Positions 9,094-17,997 of a stretch of 64,000 bases of DNA are shown here, in pieces. The DNA comes from Chitinophaga eiseniae. Lineage in GTDB: Bacteria > Bacteroidota > Bacteroidia > Chitinophagales > Chitinophagaceae. How positions within the stretch are numbered: position 1 is the first letter of the stretch; each line of letters opens with the position of its first letter. Location: contig NZ_JABAHZ010000001.1 of the NCBI RefSeq assembly GCF_012641265.1, forward strand, positions 62,001 through 126,000. Direction: 5' to 3'. Under the pieces are notes generated by a model. That model searched no databases. It was given only the letters and a program-made list of their open reading frames with translations, and was not told the origin of the DNA. The position numbers and the translations under genes were made by a program.

Positions 9094-12000
9094 TTATTTG
9101 ATCAGGGTAATATTGCCTTTGAATTCAAATGTTTCCCCGTTTTCACAAACGGTTTGCATAAAGAAAATATAGGTGCCTATCGGCGCCCTGTCGCTGCCAC
9201 GGCGCCCATCCCAGCCAGCGGAAGGTACATTCACCGGGAAGTGATGATTCTCAAATACCAACGTACCCCAACGGTCATAAATACGTAGCCAGGCCACTTC
9301 TTTCACACCTTTTCCTTTGGGATATATAAATTCATTTTTGCCATCCTGGTTAGGGGTAAAAGCATTCGGCATGTAGATAGCGCTTTGATTGCACAGCAGG
9401 TGAATAGTCACGTCATCGCTGGCCTTGCAGCCATAGCGGTTGGTTACCTCCAGCTGGTAACGGGTGGTGAGGTTAGGCAGTACCTGCACCTGCGCACAGG
9501 TGGGGCAATCCACGCCATCTGGCGGCGACCAGCGCCAGCTCACCACATCGTTGCTGGTAACGCTCCGGAGGTATACCGGGATGCCCGCCATTACTTCCCG
9601 GTCGGGTCCCACACTCACAGTAGGACTAGGGTGTACCGCTACTGTCAGGGAAGTATGGTCGGAGAAACAGCCTTCTTTATCATAACCGGTTACCTCGTAA
9701 GGATAGTTGCCTGTGGCTGTTATGGTAGCCACTGGCGCCGCTTCGGTAGACTGACTGATACCTGCGCCCTGCCACTTGTAATAGTCTGCCCCTGTAGCCC
9801 ACAACGGAAGCTTATCTCCCAGGCATAGTACCGTATCAGGGGTGGCTTGTATTTTAAAAGGCTGTACTACGCGAAGGTCCACTTTATCGGTATTCACACA
9901 GCCATTGTTATCGGTCACTTTTACCTGGTAAGTAGTGGTGGTAAGTGGCGTGGCCTTTGGCTCAGCAATATTGGCATGATCGAGACCTGCAGCAGGTGTC
10001 CATTCATAGGTACTGCCGCCGCCTGCATGCAGTTGAGTGGTATTACCCAAGCATACAAATGGGGACGGCGTACTCGCTTTGATATCAGGTAAGGCCAATA
10101 CCTGCAAGGGGTGCACAATATGGTCGGCACAGCCTTCTGCACTGGTAACGGTGAGCGCTACGGAAGCCGCACCGGGCTGATCGTACGACTGTGCAACAGG
10201 TTGTTGTAAGCTACTATTATGGCCATTTCCCATTTCCCAGGCCCAGGTTACATCTGTAGCTTTGGTAACGCTGCCGCTGAAACTGATCGGTACATCTTTA
10301 CATACCTGGTTCGGACCCGATATGGCGGCTAACGGCTTTGGGTATACGTTTACCGGCACTTCCACGGTTTGAGTACAGCCATATTTGGTGCTGACTATCA
10401 TGCCAAATTTATAGACGCCGGGTTTATCCAGGTAAAATTCCGGCGTGGTGGTAGTAATATTTTTAGGCGTCAGCGATGCATCATAAGTCCAGGTAAAAGT
10501 GGGCGGGATCTTCATTTCTTCCACGGAATAACTGTTGAACACCGGCGCAAAGGTAAGGGTGCCCTGATCGCATATTTTGTCCGGCGTAGGATGTAGCTTA
10601 ATATCCAGCTGGTCGATCACAATAGGATGATCGAGCAAGGCGCTGCCCTTACAGCCGGCATCATCTTTCAATAACAACCGTGGCTTGTATATGCCGGGAG
10701 CGGTGAAGTGGTGTTTTATTTCCAGGTCGGTGGTCTGTTCTACGTTACCATCGGCAAAGTCCCAACTGAAGGTGGTAGCGTTTTCCGGCTTAATCGTAAA
10801 CAGAATTTCCTTTTCCAGGCATCCTCCATCTGCACTGGTTTGAATAGTGGCATACGGGCCTTTTACCACCATCACTTCACTGTATTCATCTTCGGTGTCT
10901 GCATCTCCTTTCACTTTCAGCGTCACTTTATAGTGCCCTGCTTCTACATAGGTATGATTGGGAGATACCTGGTCAGAAATGGCGCCATCTCCAAAATCCC
11001 ATACAGAGGAGCTGAAGTTGGTAGAGGTATTGGTAAAACGAAACAGCATAGGCGCGCAGCTACTGCCATTCACAAACGAAGAGGTATAAGTGAATCCTGC
11101 AACCACGGCAGATACTTTAATGCTCTTCGTCTTTTCATCGGTACACCCATTATCATCAGTCAACTGCAATTTCACAGGGTAAATACCCTTGTTTGGATAC
11201 TGATGGGAAAAATAATAGGCTTCATTACTGGTGGTGCCGTCGCCCAGGTCCCACTTGTAACTGACAATAGTGCCGCCTGTTTCTGTTGAGGAGTTATATA
11301 AATTCACATAATCGCCTGGTTTGATCAGGTAGTAGTCGGCCGAGAAATCAGCATTCGGTCCGTTTACCTGTAAATATTGCTGGTTATAGGTATTCACGCA
11401 GCCGTCCTTATCAGTGACGGTAACAGAAGGCACAAAATAACTGCCGGCCTGTTGGTAGGTATGTTTAAACGGCCCGCTGGTAAAGGATTGAACGGGTGTG
11501 TTATCTCCCCAGTTCCAATCCCACTTTTTAATACCGCTGCTGTGGCTAACATCTGTATTGTCCGTAAAGGTTACTTCTGTTCCCCTGCATTGAATTTGTC
11601 CGGGGAGATGATAACCGGCTACAGGCCCCTTTACATTGATCTCAATATCATTGCTGGGATGGTAACATCCTACCTTATCTATGATTTGAAGGCCTATCAC
11701 ATGTTTGCCGGGGGTAAGTCCGCTGTAGGTATAGGTTTTGTAATCATAGTACCCATAACCACCGCCACCATCCAGTTCCCAGCGGGCAGGATAATAGGAG
11801 TCATGAATGCTGGCATCTTCAGAAACGATACTGGCCACCACATTGTCATTGCTGCACAATTCCGTTTTATTGGTGGTAATCACCACCGGGGAAAGGGCAA
11901 TGATAGTAACGGTATGGCTGGTATGCGTGGTACAATGTCCATCAGAGGTAGTGAGTTGTATAGTATAGGTACCGCTTTTATCATATTGATGGGTAACGAT

Positions 12001-13983
12001 ATCGCTGTGTGTGGTGTAGCTGGTTTCTTTGCCGTCGCCCCAGCTCCATTTCCAGCTGGTGGCGCCCAAAGAGTGCTCTGTAACGCTAACGGTAGTACGT
12101 TTTGAACAGTCAACCGGGTTGATATCGAAGCGGGGGAATGGATTCACCGCGGTGATATAAGCCTTTTTGGTAATCCTGTTACGGCAGGTTTCATTGTTTA
12201 CCACCAGGGTCACATCGTAGGTGCCTGGTTCCGAGTAACTATGGGTAACCGTGCTGCCGGAAGCATATCCGCCATCACCAAATTCCCAGTACCAGTCAGT
12301 GCCTACATCTGATTTATTGATAAAGGTAGCGGGCGTATTGCCACAAATCTCCGGTGCATCCGGAGAACTGAAATCGGGAGTCGGTTTTTTATAAACAGCC
12401 ACTTTATCGCTCAGGTAAGCCGTTCCGCTGCAACCATTAGCCGTAATATAGTCCATCGAAATGGTATAAAACCCGGCCTTGGCATATTCGTGCGTGGGTG
12501 TAGCTTCGGTAGAGGTGGTGCCATCTCCGAAATGCCATAAATAGGTCTTTACCTCGTCGCCCGTACTGGTATATGCATAAAAGTTGGTAGACAGGTTTTC
12601 GCAACCATTGGTCATCGCTGAGTAGATACGGACTTCTGTTTTGCGGATTTCCAGCGGGATACTGTTACTCACACTGCATCCGTCTTTACTGGTAGCCTGA
12701 AGCATTATCCAGAAGTATCCTTCCCGGTTAAAAACGTGGGTGGCATCTGCGGTGGTGGCGGTGCTGCCGCCATCGTTAAAGTCCCACTTCCAAGCGATGG
12801 CGCCGGTGCTGTTTGACTTGAAGTCCACGGTAGCCGGTACATTGCAGATCAGCTTATTATCGGTAACCGGTTGTATCGTGGGACTTTGCTTTACATCCAA
12901 CGTTTTTGTCACCACATCGGTACAGTTACCATACTGGGCGGTTACTTTCACTGTGAGGGGGCCGGCAGCGCCGTTGTTATAAGTGGCATAGTCAGAGTTG
13001 GACCAGTAAGGAGTGCCATTGAATTCCCATATGGTACTTTGTGGCTGAACAGGTGAAAACGTGGCCCTGTAATCACTGTTTTGGCCACTACAGGCCAGCG
13101 TAGGAACGGTTAGCGTGGTAGCATAGTTGGCCACGTTGATGTCGTTGACCGTTTTGGTACCTGTGCAACCCCGTTCGTTCGTTACCGTTAACTTGATCTG
13201 GTGAGTACCTTTGGTAGTAAAGGTATGCTTCACAGGATCTTTGAGGGCGCTGGTACTGCCATCATCAAATTCCCATTTATAGGAAAGGGTGCCCGTGCCG
13301 GTGGAGGTGTTTTGAAACAATACATCCACGGGGGCTTTGCAAAGTATTTTATCTGTTACCGTGAAATCAGCCTGGATAGCCGGCGCCACATCCACGGCCT
13401 TTTCCATTGTTTTAAAGTTCGTACATCCGTAGCTGTTAGTTACCGTCAGGATAACATTATAGATGCCCGGTACGGTATAAGTGTAATTGGCGGTGCTGCT
13501 GGCATTCAGCGCCACGCCGCCGTCTCCGAAATCCCAACTGAAGCTCTGGAGAGTACCATCGCCCGGTTGCGACTTATCGGTGAAAGAAGTGGCGAATGGC
13601 GCGCAGCCCTTATTGGCGGAAACTACAAAATCTACTTTGGGCTTGGATCTTACGTGAATATAATCTGCTTTTGTCACTGTTTGCGTGCTGCCATCAGCAT
13701 AGGTTACTTTCAGGGTAACCGTATAGTTGCCTGTTTGAACGTAGGTGGCGCCCGGGTTTTGTTTGGTGGCAGTATTGCCATTGCCGAAATCCCACTGCCA
13801 GGACACAGGGCTGCCGGTGGACTGATCAGTGAAAGTGGTAATCACGGATTCACAGTCGCTTGTTACCGAAGCGGTAAAATCAGCCTTTTGTTGTCCTTTT
13901 GCAGAAATAGCTAAACATAAACACACACATAAACTCAGAAAAAAGGAGGCAACAAATGAGTGCTTAACAGGGTACAGGACCAT
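9094..13983 (-). CDS. Giant PKD-repeat surface protein with type-B gliding/T9SS sorting domain
   Basis: This is a secreted protein of 1629 residues. A signal peptide (about 1-30) is followed by about fourteen PKD-type immunoglobulin-like repeats, recognisable by recurring W-x-F-G-D-G cores (WDFGDG, WHFGDG, WEFGDG, WDLGDG), each followed by a Y-x-x-x-G-x-Y strand. Several repeats have drifted, for example WSWGDG and WEMGNG. The last 90 or so residues (from NAFTPNQDGKNEF to the end) form the CHU_C gliding-motility-associated domain, the type-B sorting signal for type IX secretion. The product is probably anchored on the cell surface and acts in adhesion, gliding or polymer binding. I see no catalytic domain. 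It is a single-gene unit. Confidence 0.93.
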   Translation of the reverse strand: MVLYPVKHSFVASFFLSLCVCLCLAISAKGQQKADFTASVTSDCESVITTFTDQSTGSPVSWQWDFGNGNTATKQNPGATYVQTGNYTVTLKVTYADGSTQTVTKADYIHVRSKPKVDFVVSANKGCAPFATSFTDKSQPGDGTLQSFSWDFGDGGVALNASSTANYTYTVPGIYNVILTVTNSYGCTNFKTMEKAVDVAPAIQADFTVTDKILCKAPVDVLFQNTSTGTGTLSYKWEFDDGSTSALKDPVKHTFTTKGTHQIKLTVTNERGCTGTKTVNDINVANYATTLTVPTLACSGQNSDYRATFSPVQPQSTIWEFNGTPYWSNSDYATYNNGAAGPLTVKVTAQYGNCTDVVTKTLDVKQSPTIQPVTDNKLICNVPATVDFKSNSTGAIAWKWDFNDGGSTATTADATHVFNREGYFWIMLQATSKDGCSVSNSIPLEIRKTEVRIYSAMTNGCENLSTNFYAYTSTGDEVKTYLWHFGDGTTSTEATPTHEYAKAGFYTISMDYITANGCSGTAYLSDKVAVYKKPTPDFSSPDAPEICGNTPATFINKSDVGTDWYWEFGDGGYASGSTVTHSYSEPGTYDVTLVVNNETCRNRITKKAYITAVNPFPRFDINPVDCSKRTTVSVTEHSLGATSWKWSWGDGKETSYTTHSDIVTHQYDKSGTYTIQLTTSDGHCTTHTSHTVTIIALSPVVITTNKTELCSNDNVVASIVSEDASIHDSYYPARWELDGGGGYGYYDYKTYTYSGLTPGKHVIGLQIIDKVGCYHPSNDIEINVKGPVAGYHLPGQIQCRGTEVTFTDNTDVSHSSGIKKWDWNWGDNTPVQSFTSGPFKHTYQQAGSYFVPSVTVTDKDGCVNTYNQQYLQVNGPNADFSADYYLIKPGDYVNLYNSSTETGGTIVSYKWDLGDGTTSNEAYYFSHQYPNKGIYPVKLQLTDDNGCTDEKTKSIKVSAVVAGFTYTSSFVNGSSCAPMLFRFTNTSTNFSSSVWDFGDGAISDQVSPNHTYVEAGHYKVTLKVKGDADTEDEYSEVMVVKGPYATIQTSADGGCLEKEILFTIKPENATTFSWDFADGNVEQTTDLEIKHHFTAPGIYKPRLLLKDDAGCKGSALLDHPIVIDQLDIKLHPTPDKICDQGTLTFAPVFNSYSVEEMKIPPTFTWTYDASLTPKNITTTTPEFYLDKPGVYKFGMIVSTKYGCTQTVEVPVNVYPKPLAAISGPNQVCKDVPISFSGSVTKATDVTWAWEMGNGHNSSLQQPVAQSYDQPGAASVALTVTSAEGCADHIVHPLQVLALPDIKASTPSPFVCLGNTTQLHAGGGSTYEWTPAAGLDHANIAEPKATPLTTTTYQVKVTDNNGCVNTDKVDLRVVQPFKIQATPDTVLCLGDKLPLWATGADYYKWQGAGISQSTEAAPVATITATGNYPYEVTGYDKEGCFSDHTSLTVAVHPSPTVSVGPDREVMAGIPVYLRSVTSNDVVSWRWSPPDGVDCPTCAQVQVLPNLTTRYQLEVTNRYGCKASDDVTIHLLCNQSAIYMPNAFTPNQDGKNEFIYPKGKGVKEVAWLRIYDRWGTLVFENHHFPVNVPSAGWDGRRGSDRAPIGTYIFFMQTVCENGETFEFKGNITLIK

Positions 13984-14003
13984 CGTAGAATAGGTATATG
14001 CGC

Positions 14004-14011
14004 CAAAAGTA
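14004..14011 (-). promoter_or_regulatory. Candidate -7 box for the PKD gene
   Basis: Read on the minus strand this is TACTTTTG, an exact match to the Bacteroidota -7 consensus TAnnTTTG, 20 bp before the ATG of the PKD gene. I see no clear TTTG -33 element about 20 bp upstream. Confidence 0.4.
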
Positions 14012-14111
14012 GGGTATTTTTACGGATAATTTTCGGGGGAAAGGGGCTAGGGAAGGTGGTCTTAACTATATAATTAATGCTTAATTTTAATCCACTTAAA
14101 AGCAGCCGATT

Positions 14112-15182
14112 ATGTCACAATTGTTCAGCCCTCTGTCATTGAGGAAAGTTACCTTGAGAAACCGTATCACGGTGTCGCCTATGTGCGAATATTCTTCTAC
14201 GGATGGATTCGCCAACGACTGGCACCTGGTACACCTCGGTAGCCGGGCGGTAGGAGGGGCGGGGCTGGTGCTCACCGAAGCGGCGGCTGTTTCACCGGAA
14301 GGCCGCATCTCTATTCATGACCTGGGTATCTGGAACGATGCACACATTCCTATGCTGCAACGCATTACCGATTTCATCAGCGCCCAGGGCGCAATACCAG
14401 GAATACAGCTGGCTCATGCGGGTAGGAAAGCCAGTACGGTCCGGCCCTGGGAGGGCAGTCGCGCTTTACCGCGCTCGGAAGGCGGATGGCAGGTAGTAGC
14501 CCCCAGCGCTATTCCGTTCAACGACGTATATCCTCAACCGGAGACCCTCACGGAAACAGGTATACGTAAAATACAGGACGACTTCAAGGCTGCAGCGATA
14601 CGCGCCCACCAGGCAGGTTTCCAGGTGCTGGAACTGCATGCAGCGCATGGCTACCTGTTGCATAACTTCTTATCGCCACTGAGTAATCAACGTACGGATG
14701 AATACGGCGGTTCCTTTGAAAACAGGATCCGCATGGTACTGGAAACCATCGCTGCCCTGCGTAGCGTATGGCCGGAAGAATATCCTTTACTGCTGCGCAT
14801 TTCCGCCACCGATTGGGCAGAAGGAGGATGGAACCTGGATGAATCGGTGAAACTGGCCACTATCGTGAAAGACAAGGGAGTAGACCTGGTTGATTGTTCC
14901 TCCGGAGGCCTCGCCGCCCATCAGAAAATAAGTATTGGCCCGTTGTATCAAACGCCTTTTGCAGAAAGGATCCGGAAAGAAGCAGGCATTGCCACCGGGG
15001 CAGTGGGACTGATCACTACGGCGCAACAGGCGGCTGGGATTATTGATGAAGGCAAAGCGGATATGGTGCTCATAGCACGGGAACTTTTAAGAGATCCCTA
15101 TTTCCCATTAAGGGCTGCTCATGAATTGGACGCCACGGTGAAATGGCCGGTGCAATATGAACGCGCGAAGTATCGTAAATAA
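14112..15182 (+). CDS. NADH:flavin oxidoreductase, Old Yellow Enzyme family (YqjM/NamA-like)
   Basis: This is an FMN-dependent ene-reductase of 356 residues that reduces activated C=C bonds with NAD(P)H, forming a cytosolic TIM barrel. The N terminus has the redox-tuning cysteine of the YqjM (thermophilic-like) class in SPMCEY (Cys25). The substrate-binding HAAHGYLL segment, the RTDEYGGSFENR loop and a C-terminal GKADMVLIARELLRDP FMN-phosphate segment are all present. The length fits the family. It is a single gene with a strong hairpin terminator right after its stop. The natural substrate is unknown; such enzymes commonly detoxify enals, quinones or nitro compounds. Confidence 0.93.
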   Translation: MSQLFSPLSLRKVTLRNRITVSPMCEYSSTDGFANDWHLVHLGSRAVGGAGLVLTEAAAVSPEGRISIHDLGIWNDAHIPMLQRITDFISAQGAIPGIQLAHAGRKASTVRPWEGSRALPRSEGGWQVVAPSAIPFNDVYPQPETLTETGIRKIQDDFKAAAIRAHQAGFQVLELHAAHGYLLHNFLSPLSNQRTDEYGGSFENRIRMVLETIAALRSVWPEEYPLLLRISATDWAEGGWNLDESVKLATIVKDKGVDLVDCSSGGLAAHQKISIGPLYQTPFAERIRKEAGIATGAVGLITTAQQAAGIIDEGKADMVLIARELLRDPYFPLRAAHELDATVKWPVQYERAKYRK

Positions 15183-15211
15183 AAACGGAACGCTGAAAGC
15201 GTTCCGTTTTT
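15181..15211. terminator. Bidirectional intrinsic terminator
   Basis: A perfect 14-bp inverted repeat (AAAAACGGAACGCT / AGCGTTCCGTTTTT) with a GAA loop overlaps the stop codon of the Old Yellow Enzyme gene. A-tract and T-tract flanks let it end both this gene and the convergent aldo/keto reductase. Confidence 0.93.
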
Positions 15212-15217
15212 ATTCGT

Positions 15218-16210
15218 TTATTTTAATATCGTTTCTATCGTGTCCAGTTCTTCTTTGTTGAAGCTGGTATTTTTTAATGTATCAAGATTATCATCCAGCT
15301 GCACTACAGAGCTGGCGCCTATCAGCACAGTAGTGATCCGTTTGTCTTTCAATATCCAGGCCAGCGCCATCTGTGCGAGGGATTGCCCGCGTTGCTGTGC
15401 CAGGGCATGGAGCTTTTTCACCTTCTCAACTTTCTCCGGCGTTATGTCGTTTTCCTGGAGGAAGCCGGAAGGTTTGCTGGCACGGGATCCGGCGGGGATG
15501 CCGTGCAGGTAACGATCGGTCAGCAGTCCCTGGGCCAGCGGCGAAAATGGAATACAGCCTACGCCGTTAGCTTCCAGCACATCCAGCAAACCGCCTTCCA
15601 CCCAGCGTTCAAACATGCTGTATTTCGGCTGATGGATTAAACAGGGCGTACCAAGCGATTGCAGTACGGCCAGGGCCGCCTTGGTTTGCCCGGCGTTGTA
15701 GTTGGAAAGTCCCACGTACAATGCTTTCCCTTGCTGAACAATGCTGTGCAGCGCACCCATGGTTTCTTCGATGGGTGTATTCGGGTCAGGGCGATGGGAA
15801 TAGAAGATATCTACATATTCCAGCTGCATACGTTGCAGGCTTTGATCCAGGCTGGAAATAAGATACTTGCGGGAGCCAAAGTCGCCATAAGGGCCGGGCC
15901 ACATGGTATAACCGGCTTTGGAAGAGATGATCAGCTCATCCCGCAGGTGCCCTGTAAAATCTTTTTTCAGTATGCGGCCGAAGTTTTCTTCTGCGCTGCC
16001 TGGTACCGGACCATAGTTGTTGGCCAGGTCAAAATGGGTAATCCCTTTATCGAAGGCATGCCGGATAATACTGCGTCCGTTCTCAAAATTATCTATTGAA
16101 CCGAAGTTGTGCCATAAGCCGAGTGAAATAGCTGGCAGCTGGATACCGCTTTTACCACAACGCTGATAAGTCATGTTGTTGTATCTGTCGGCTGCAGGAG
16201 CGTAATGCAT
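15218..16210 (-). CDS. Aldo/keto reductase, YghZ (L-glyceraldehyde 3-phosphate reductase) type
   Basis: This is an NADPH-dependent aldehyde reductase of 330 residues. The catalytic tetrad of the AKR superfamily is visible as Asp61, Tyr66, Lys98 and His139 (FDLANNYG, SSKAG, YSHRPDP). The N-terminal signature RYNNMTYQRCGKSG and the SLGLWHNFG segment match the YghZ/AKR14 group, which reduces L-glyceraldehyde 3-phosphate, methylglyoxal and similar aldehydes and is related to voltage-gated potassium channel beta subunits. It is a single gene, convergent with the Old Yellow Enzyme gene across a shared terminator. It probably detoxifies reactive aldehydes. Confidence 0.92.
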   Translation of the reverse strand: MHYAPAADRYNNMTYQRCGKSGIQLPAISLGLWHNFGSIDNFENGRSIIRHAFDKGITHFDLANNYGPVPGSAEENFGRILKKDFTGHLRDELIISSKAGYTMWPGPYGDFGSRKYLISSLDQSLQRMQLEYVDIFYSHRPDPNTPIEETMGALHSIVQQGKALYVGLSNYNAGQTKAALAVLQSLGTPCLIHQPKYSMFERWVEGGLLDVLEANGVGCIPFSPLAQGLLTDRYLHGIPAGSRASKPSGFLQENDITPEKVEKVKKLHALAQQRGQSLAQMALAWILKDKRITTVLIGASSVVQLDDNLDTLKNTSFNKEELDTIETILK

Positions 16211-16231
16211 GGAATTTTAAATTTTAGGCAA

Positions 16232-16239
16232 CCAAGATA
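16232..16239 (-). promoter_or_regulatory. Candidate -7 box for the aldo/keto reductase
   Basis: Minus-strand TATCTTGG differs at one base from TAnnTTTG and lies 21 bp before the start codon. It partly overlaps the terminator of the upstream desaturase gene. No clear -33 box is visible. Confidence 0.3.
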
Positions 16240-16280
16240 AAAAATAAAAGGGAAACATACCAGCAGGTACATTTCCCTTT
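16240..16280 (-). terminator. Intrinsic terminator of the desaturase gene
   Basis: A hairpin with a 9-bp core (AAAGGGAAA / TTTCCCTTT), two mismatches and three further pairs, loop about six bases, is followed on the minus strand by a T-rich tract (TTTTATTTTTT). It lies 20 bp past the desaturase stop. Confidence 0.8.
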
Positions 16281-16300
16281 CTATACGATGGAAAACTGTT

Positions 16301-17215
16301 TTAGTGTGTAACTTCTTCTACCGGTACACGGGAGGAAGCGAGTTGCTTCAGTTTATTACTTTCTTTCAGTTTGGCAGGGATCGGGCGTATTTCCCATACA
16401 ATGCCCAGTAAGCCCAATACTTTGATCACATAGTAGGTAATATCTACTTCCCACCAGTAAAAACCTTGTCTGGCCGCGCTTTGGTAGTAGTGGTGATTGT
16501 TATGCCAGCCTTCTCCCAGGGTAATCAACGCCAGGACAGCGCTGTTGCGGGATTCATCTCCGGTATAATATCTTTTATTACCTATTTTATGCATAAGTGA
16601 GTTAATGGTAAAAGTACCATGGTATAATAATACCGTGCTGAGGAAAAAGCCAATCAGCAGGGTAGAGAGGCCGGCCGACCAATCAAACCAACCAGCACCA
16701 TTTACTTTATTACCTACAAAGTATACGGCGATAGCCAATACAACGGCAGGCACCATATGCCATTTGTTGAGCCATAATAATTCTTTCGCTTTATGGTCCT
16801 TGATCAGGTCAAAACGGGTTGGCTTGTATTCCGGACCCATAATCCACCCGATATGGGCATACCAGATACCATATACATTCGCCGAATGCGGATCTTCTGG
16901 CGTGTCGCTATGCTTGTGGTGGATACGGTGATTGGCAGACCACCACAACGCGCCCTTCTGTAAACTGCTCTGCGCTCCGCCCGCCAGGATAAACTGGAAG
17001 AATCGCGACGTCTTAAATGCGCGATGAGAGAAATACCGGTGATAGCCGGCTGTCACAAAAAACATGCGTACTACGTACAAAACTCCGCATAAAATCCAGT
17101 CAAATGCTGTTGTACCAGTGAAAAACGCTAACAAGGGCACCGCGTGAATACCCATGAAGTCTGCCTGATGCCACCAGTTGGGTGGTTGTCTGTCTTGCTT
17201 GATCGCCTTATTCAT
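16301..17215 (-). CDS. Acyl-CoA / fatty-acid delta-9 desaturase
   Basis: This is a membrane di-iron desaturase of 304 residues that inserts a cis double bond in saturated acyl chains. The three histidine boxes are present: HRYFSH at 59-64, HRIHH at 96-100 and HNNHH at 238-242. Hydrophobic segments flank them in the usual stearoyl-CoA desaturase layout. The C terminus is short and soluble. It likely adjusts membrane fluidity. It is a single gene with its own terminator. A -7-like box ends only four bases before the ATG, so either the mRNA is almost leaderless or translation starts at the next Met (residue 21, ahead of GIHAVPLL). Confidence 0.93.
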   Translation of the reverse strand: MNKAIKQDRQPPNWWHQADFMGIHAVPLLAFFTGTTAFDWILCGVLYVVRMFFVTAGYHRYFSHRAFKTSRFFQFILAGGAQSSLQKGALWWSANHRIHHKHSDTPEDPHSANVYGIWYAHIGWIMGPEYKPTRFDLIKDHKAKELLWLNKWHMVPAVVLAIAVYFVGNKVNGAGWFDWSAGLSTLLIGFFLSTVLLYHGTFTINSLMHKIGNKRYYTGDESRNSAVLALITLGEGWHNNHHYYQSAARQGFYWWEVDITYYVIKVLGLLGIVWEIRPIPAKLKESNKLKQLASSRVPVEEVTH

Positions 17216-17219
17216 TCCA

Positions 17220-17227
17220 CAAAGATA
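17220..17227 (-). promoter_or_regulatory. -7 box immediately before the desaturase start
   Basis: Minus-strand TATCTTTG is an exact TAnnTTTG match and ends four bases before the annotated ATG. Initiation would fall at or within the start codon. No TTTG is seen at the expected -33 distance. Confidence 0.4.
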
Positions 17228-17382
17228 ATTTCCGTCTGTTGTTAATTCTATGATTTAAATCATCCGGACAAAGTTAAGTGCTTTTCCCCGTTTTTTTGCG
17301 CTTCTGTTCTGCCGAACTTTTTATACCCGGATGTGTTAGAGAAAAATGAATACGATCGTTTTATAACATTAAAATAATCTTT

Positions 17383-17952
17383 ATGTCACAAATTATCTCC
17401 GGCATCCGGAACAACCTGAAGTATTGGTGGCTGTATTTGCTCAATGGTATTATATTCCTGATTGCAGGAGGTATTGTTTTTTCCAACCCCTTCAGCAGCT
17501 ATGTCCTATTAAGTATCTTTTTTAGCATTACTTTTTTTGTGACGGGGATCTTTGAAGTATCTTTCGCACTCAGCAACCGTAAACATCACACGGGGTGGGG
17601 ATGGTCCCTAGCATCGGGTATTGTAGACGTGGTAATCGGTATTATTCTCATGCTGTACCCGGCCGTGAGCATGGCGGTCATCCCGTTATTCCTCGCTTTC
17701 TGGTTTATGTTTAAAGGCATTAGCCTGATAGGCTTTTCGATACAACTGCAAACAGATGGTATCCCCAATTGGGGCTGGCTGCTGGTAGGTGGGATAGTAC
17801 TTATCATTATCGCTATTTTTATACTTGATAATCCCGCCCTCGGCATCGCAGCCATATTGGGCCTCATGGCCGCCGCTTTCTGGGCTACCGGTATCCTGAG
17901 TATTATTTTTGCCTTTCGGATAAAAGCTTTTAAAAAAGCGCACCATCTGTAG
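17383..17952 (+). CDS. HdeD-family (DUF308) small membrane protein
   Basis: This is a 189-residue inner-membrane protein with about six hydrophobic helices arranged as pairs, matching the repeated DUF308 units of the HdeD family. Typical features are the LNGIIFLIAGGIVF first helix pair and the GIVDVVIGIILMLYP turn between repeats. HdeD is associated with acid resistance in enterobacteria, but its molecular activity is unknown and may differ here. It is a single gene. The last codons and stop form one arm of the terminator hairpin, so coding sequence and transcription stop overlap. Confidence 0.86.
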   Translation: MSQIISGIRNNLKYWWLYLLNGIIFLIAGGIVFSNPFSSYVLLSIFFSITFFVTGIFEVSFALSNRKHHTGWGWSLASGIVDVVIGIILMLYPAVSMAVIPLFLAFWFMFKGISLIGFSIQLQTDGIPNWGWLLVGGIVLIIIAIFILDNPALGIAAILGLMAAAFWATGILSIIFAFRIKAFKKAHHL

Positions 17953-17962
17953 TGCGCTTTTT
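17933..17962. terminator. Terminator overlapping the stop codon of the HdeD-like gene
   Basis: A perfect 11-bp inverted repeat (AAAAAGCGCAC / GTGCGCTTTTT) with an 8-base loop ends in a T-tract. The left arm encodes the last residues and the TAG stop lies at the loop/right-arm boundary. Confidence 0.9.
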
Positions 17963-17997
17963 CAGTATATTCGATTTAGCTAAATCTAATCGCTCCG

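Noticed and set aside
10708..12105. Open frames of 193 and 242 codons on the plus strand
   Set aside because: They lie opposite the PKD gene, show no recognisable motif and their composition mirrors the repeats.
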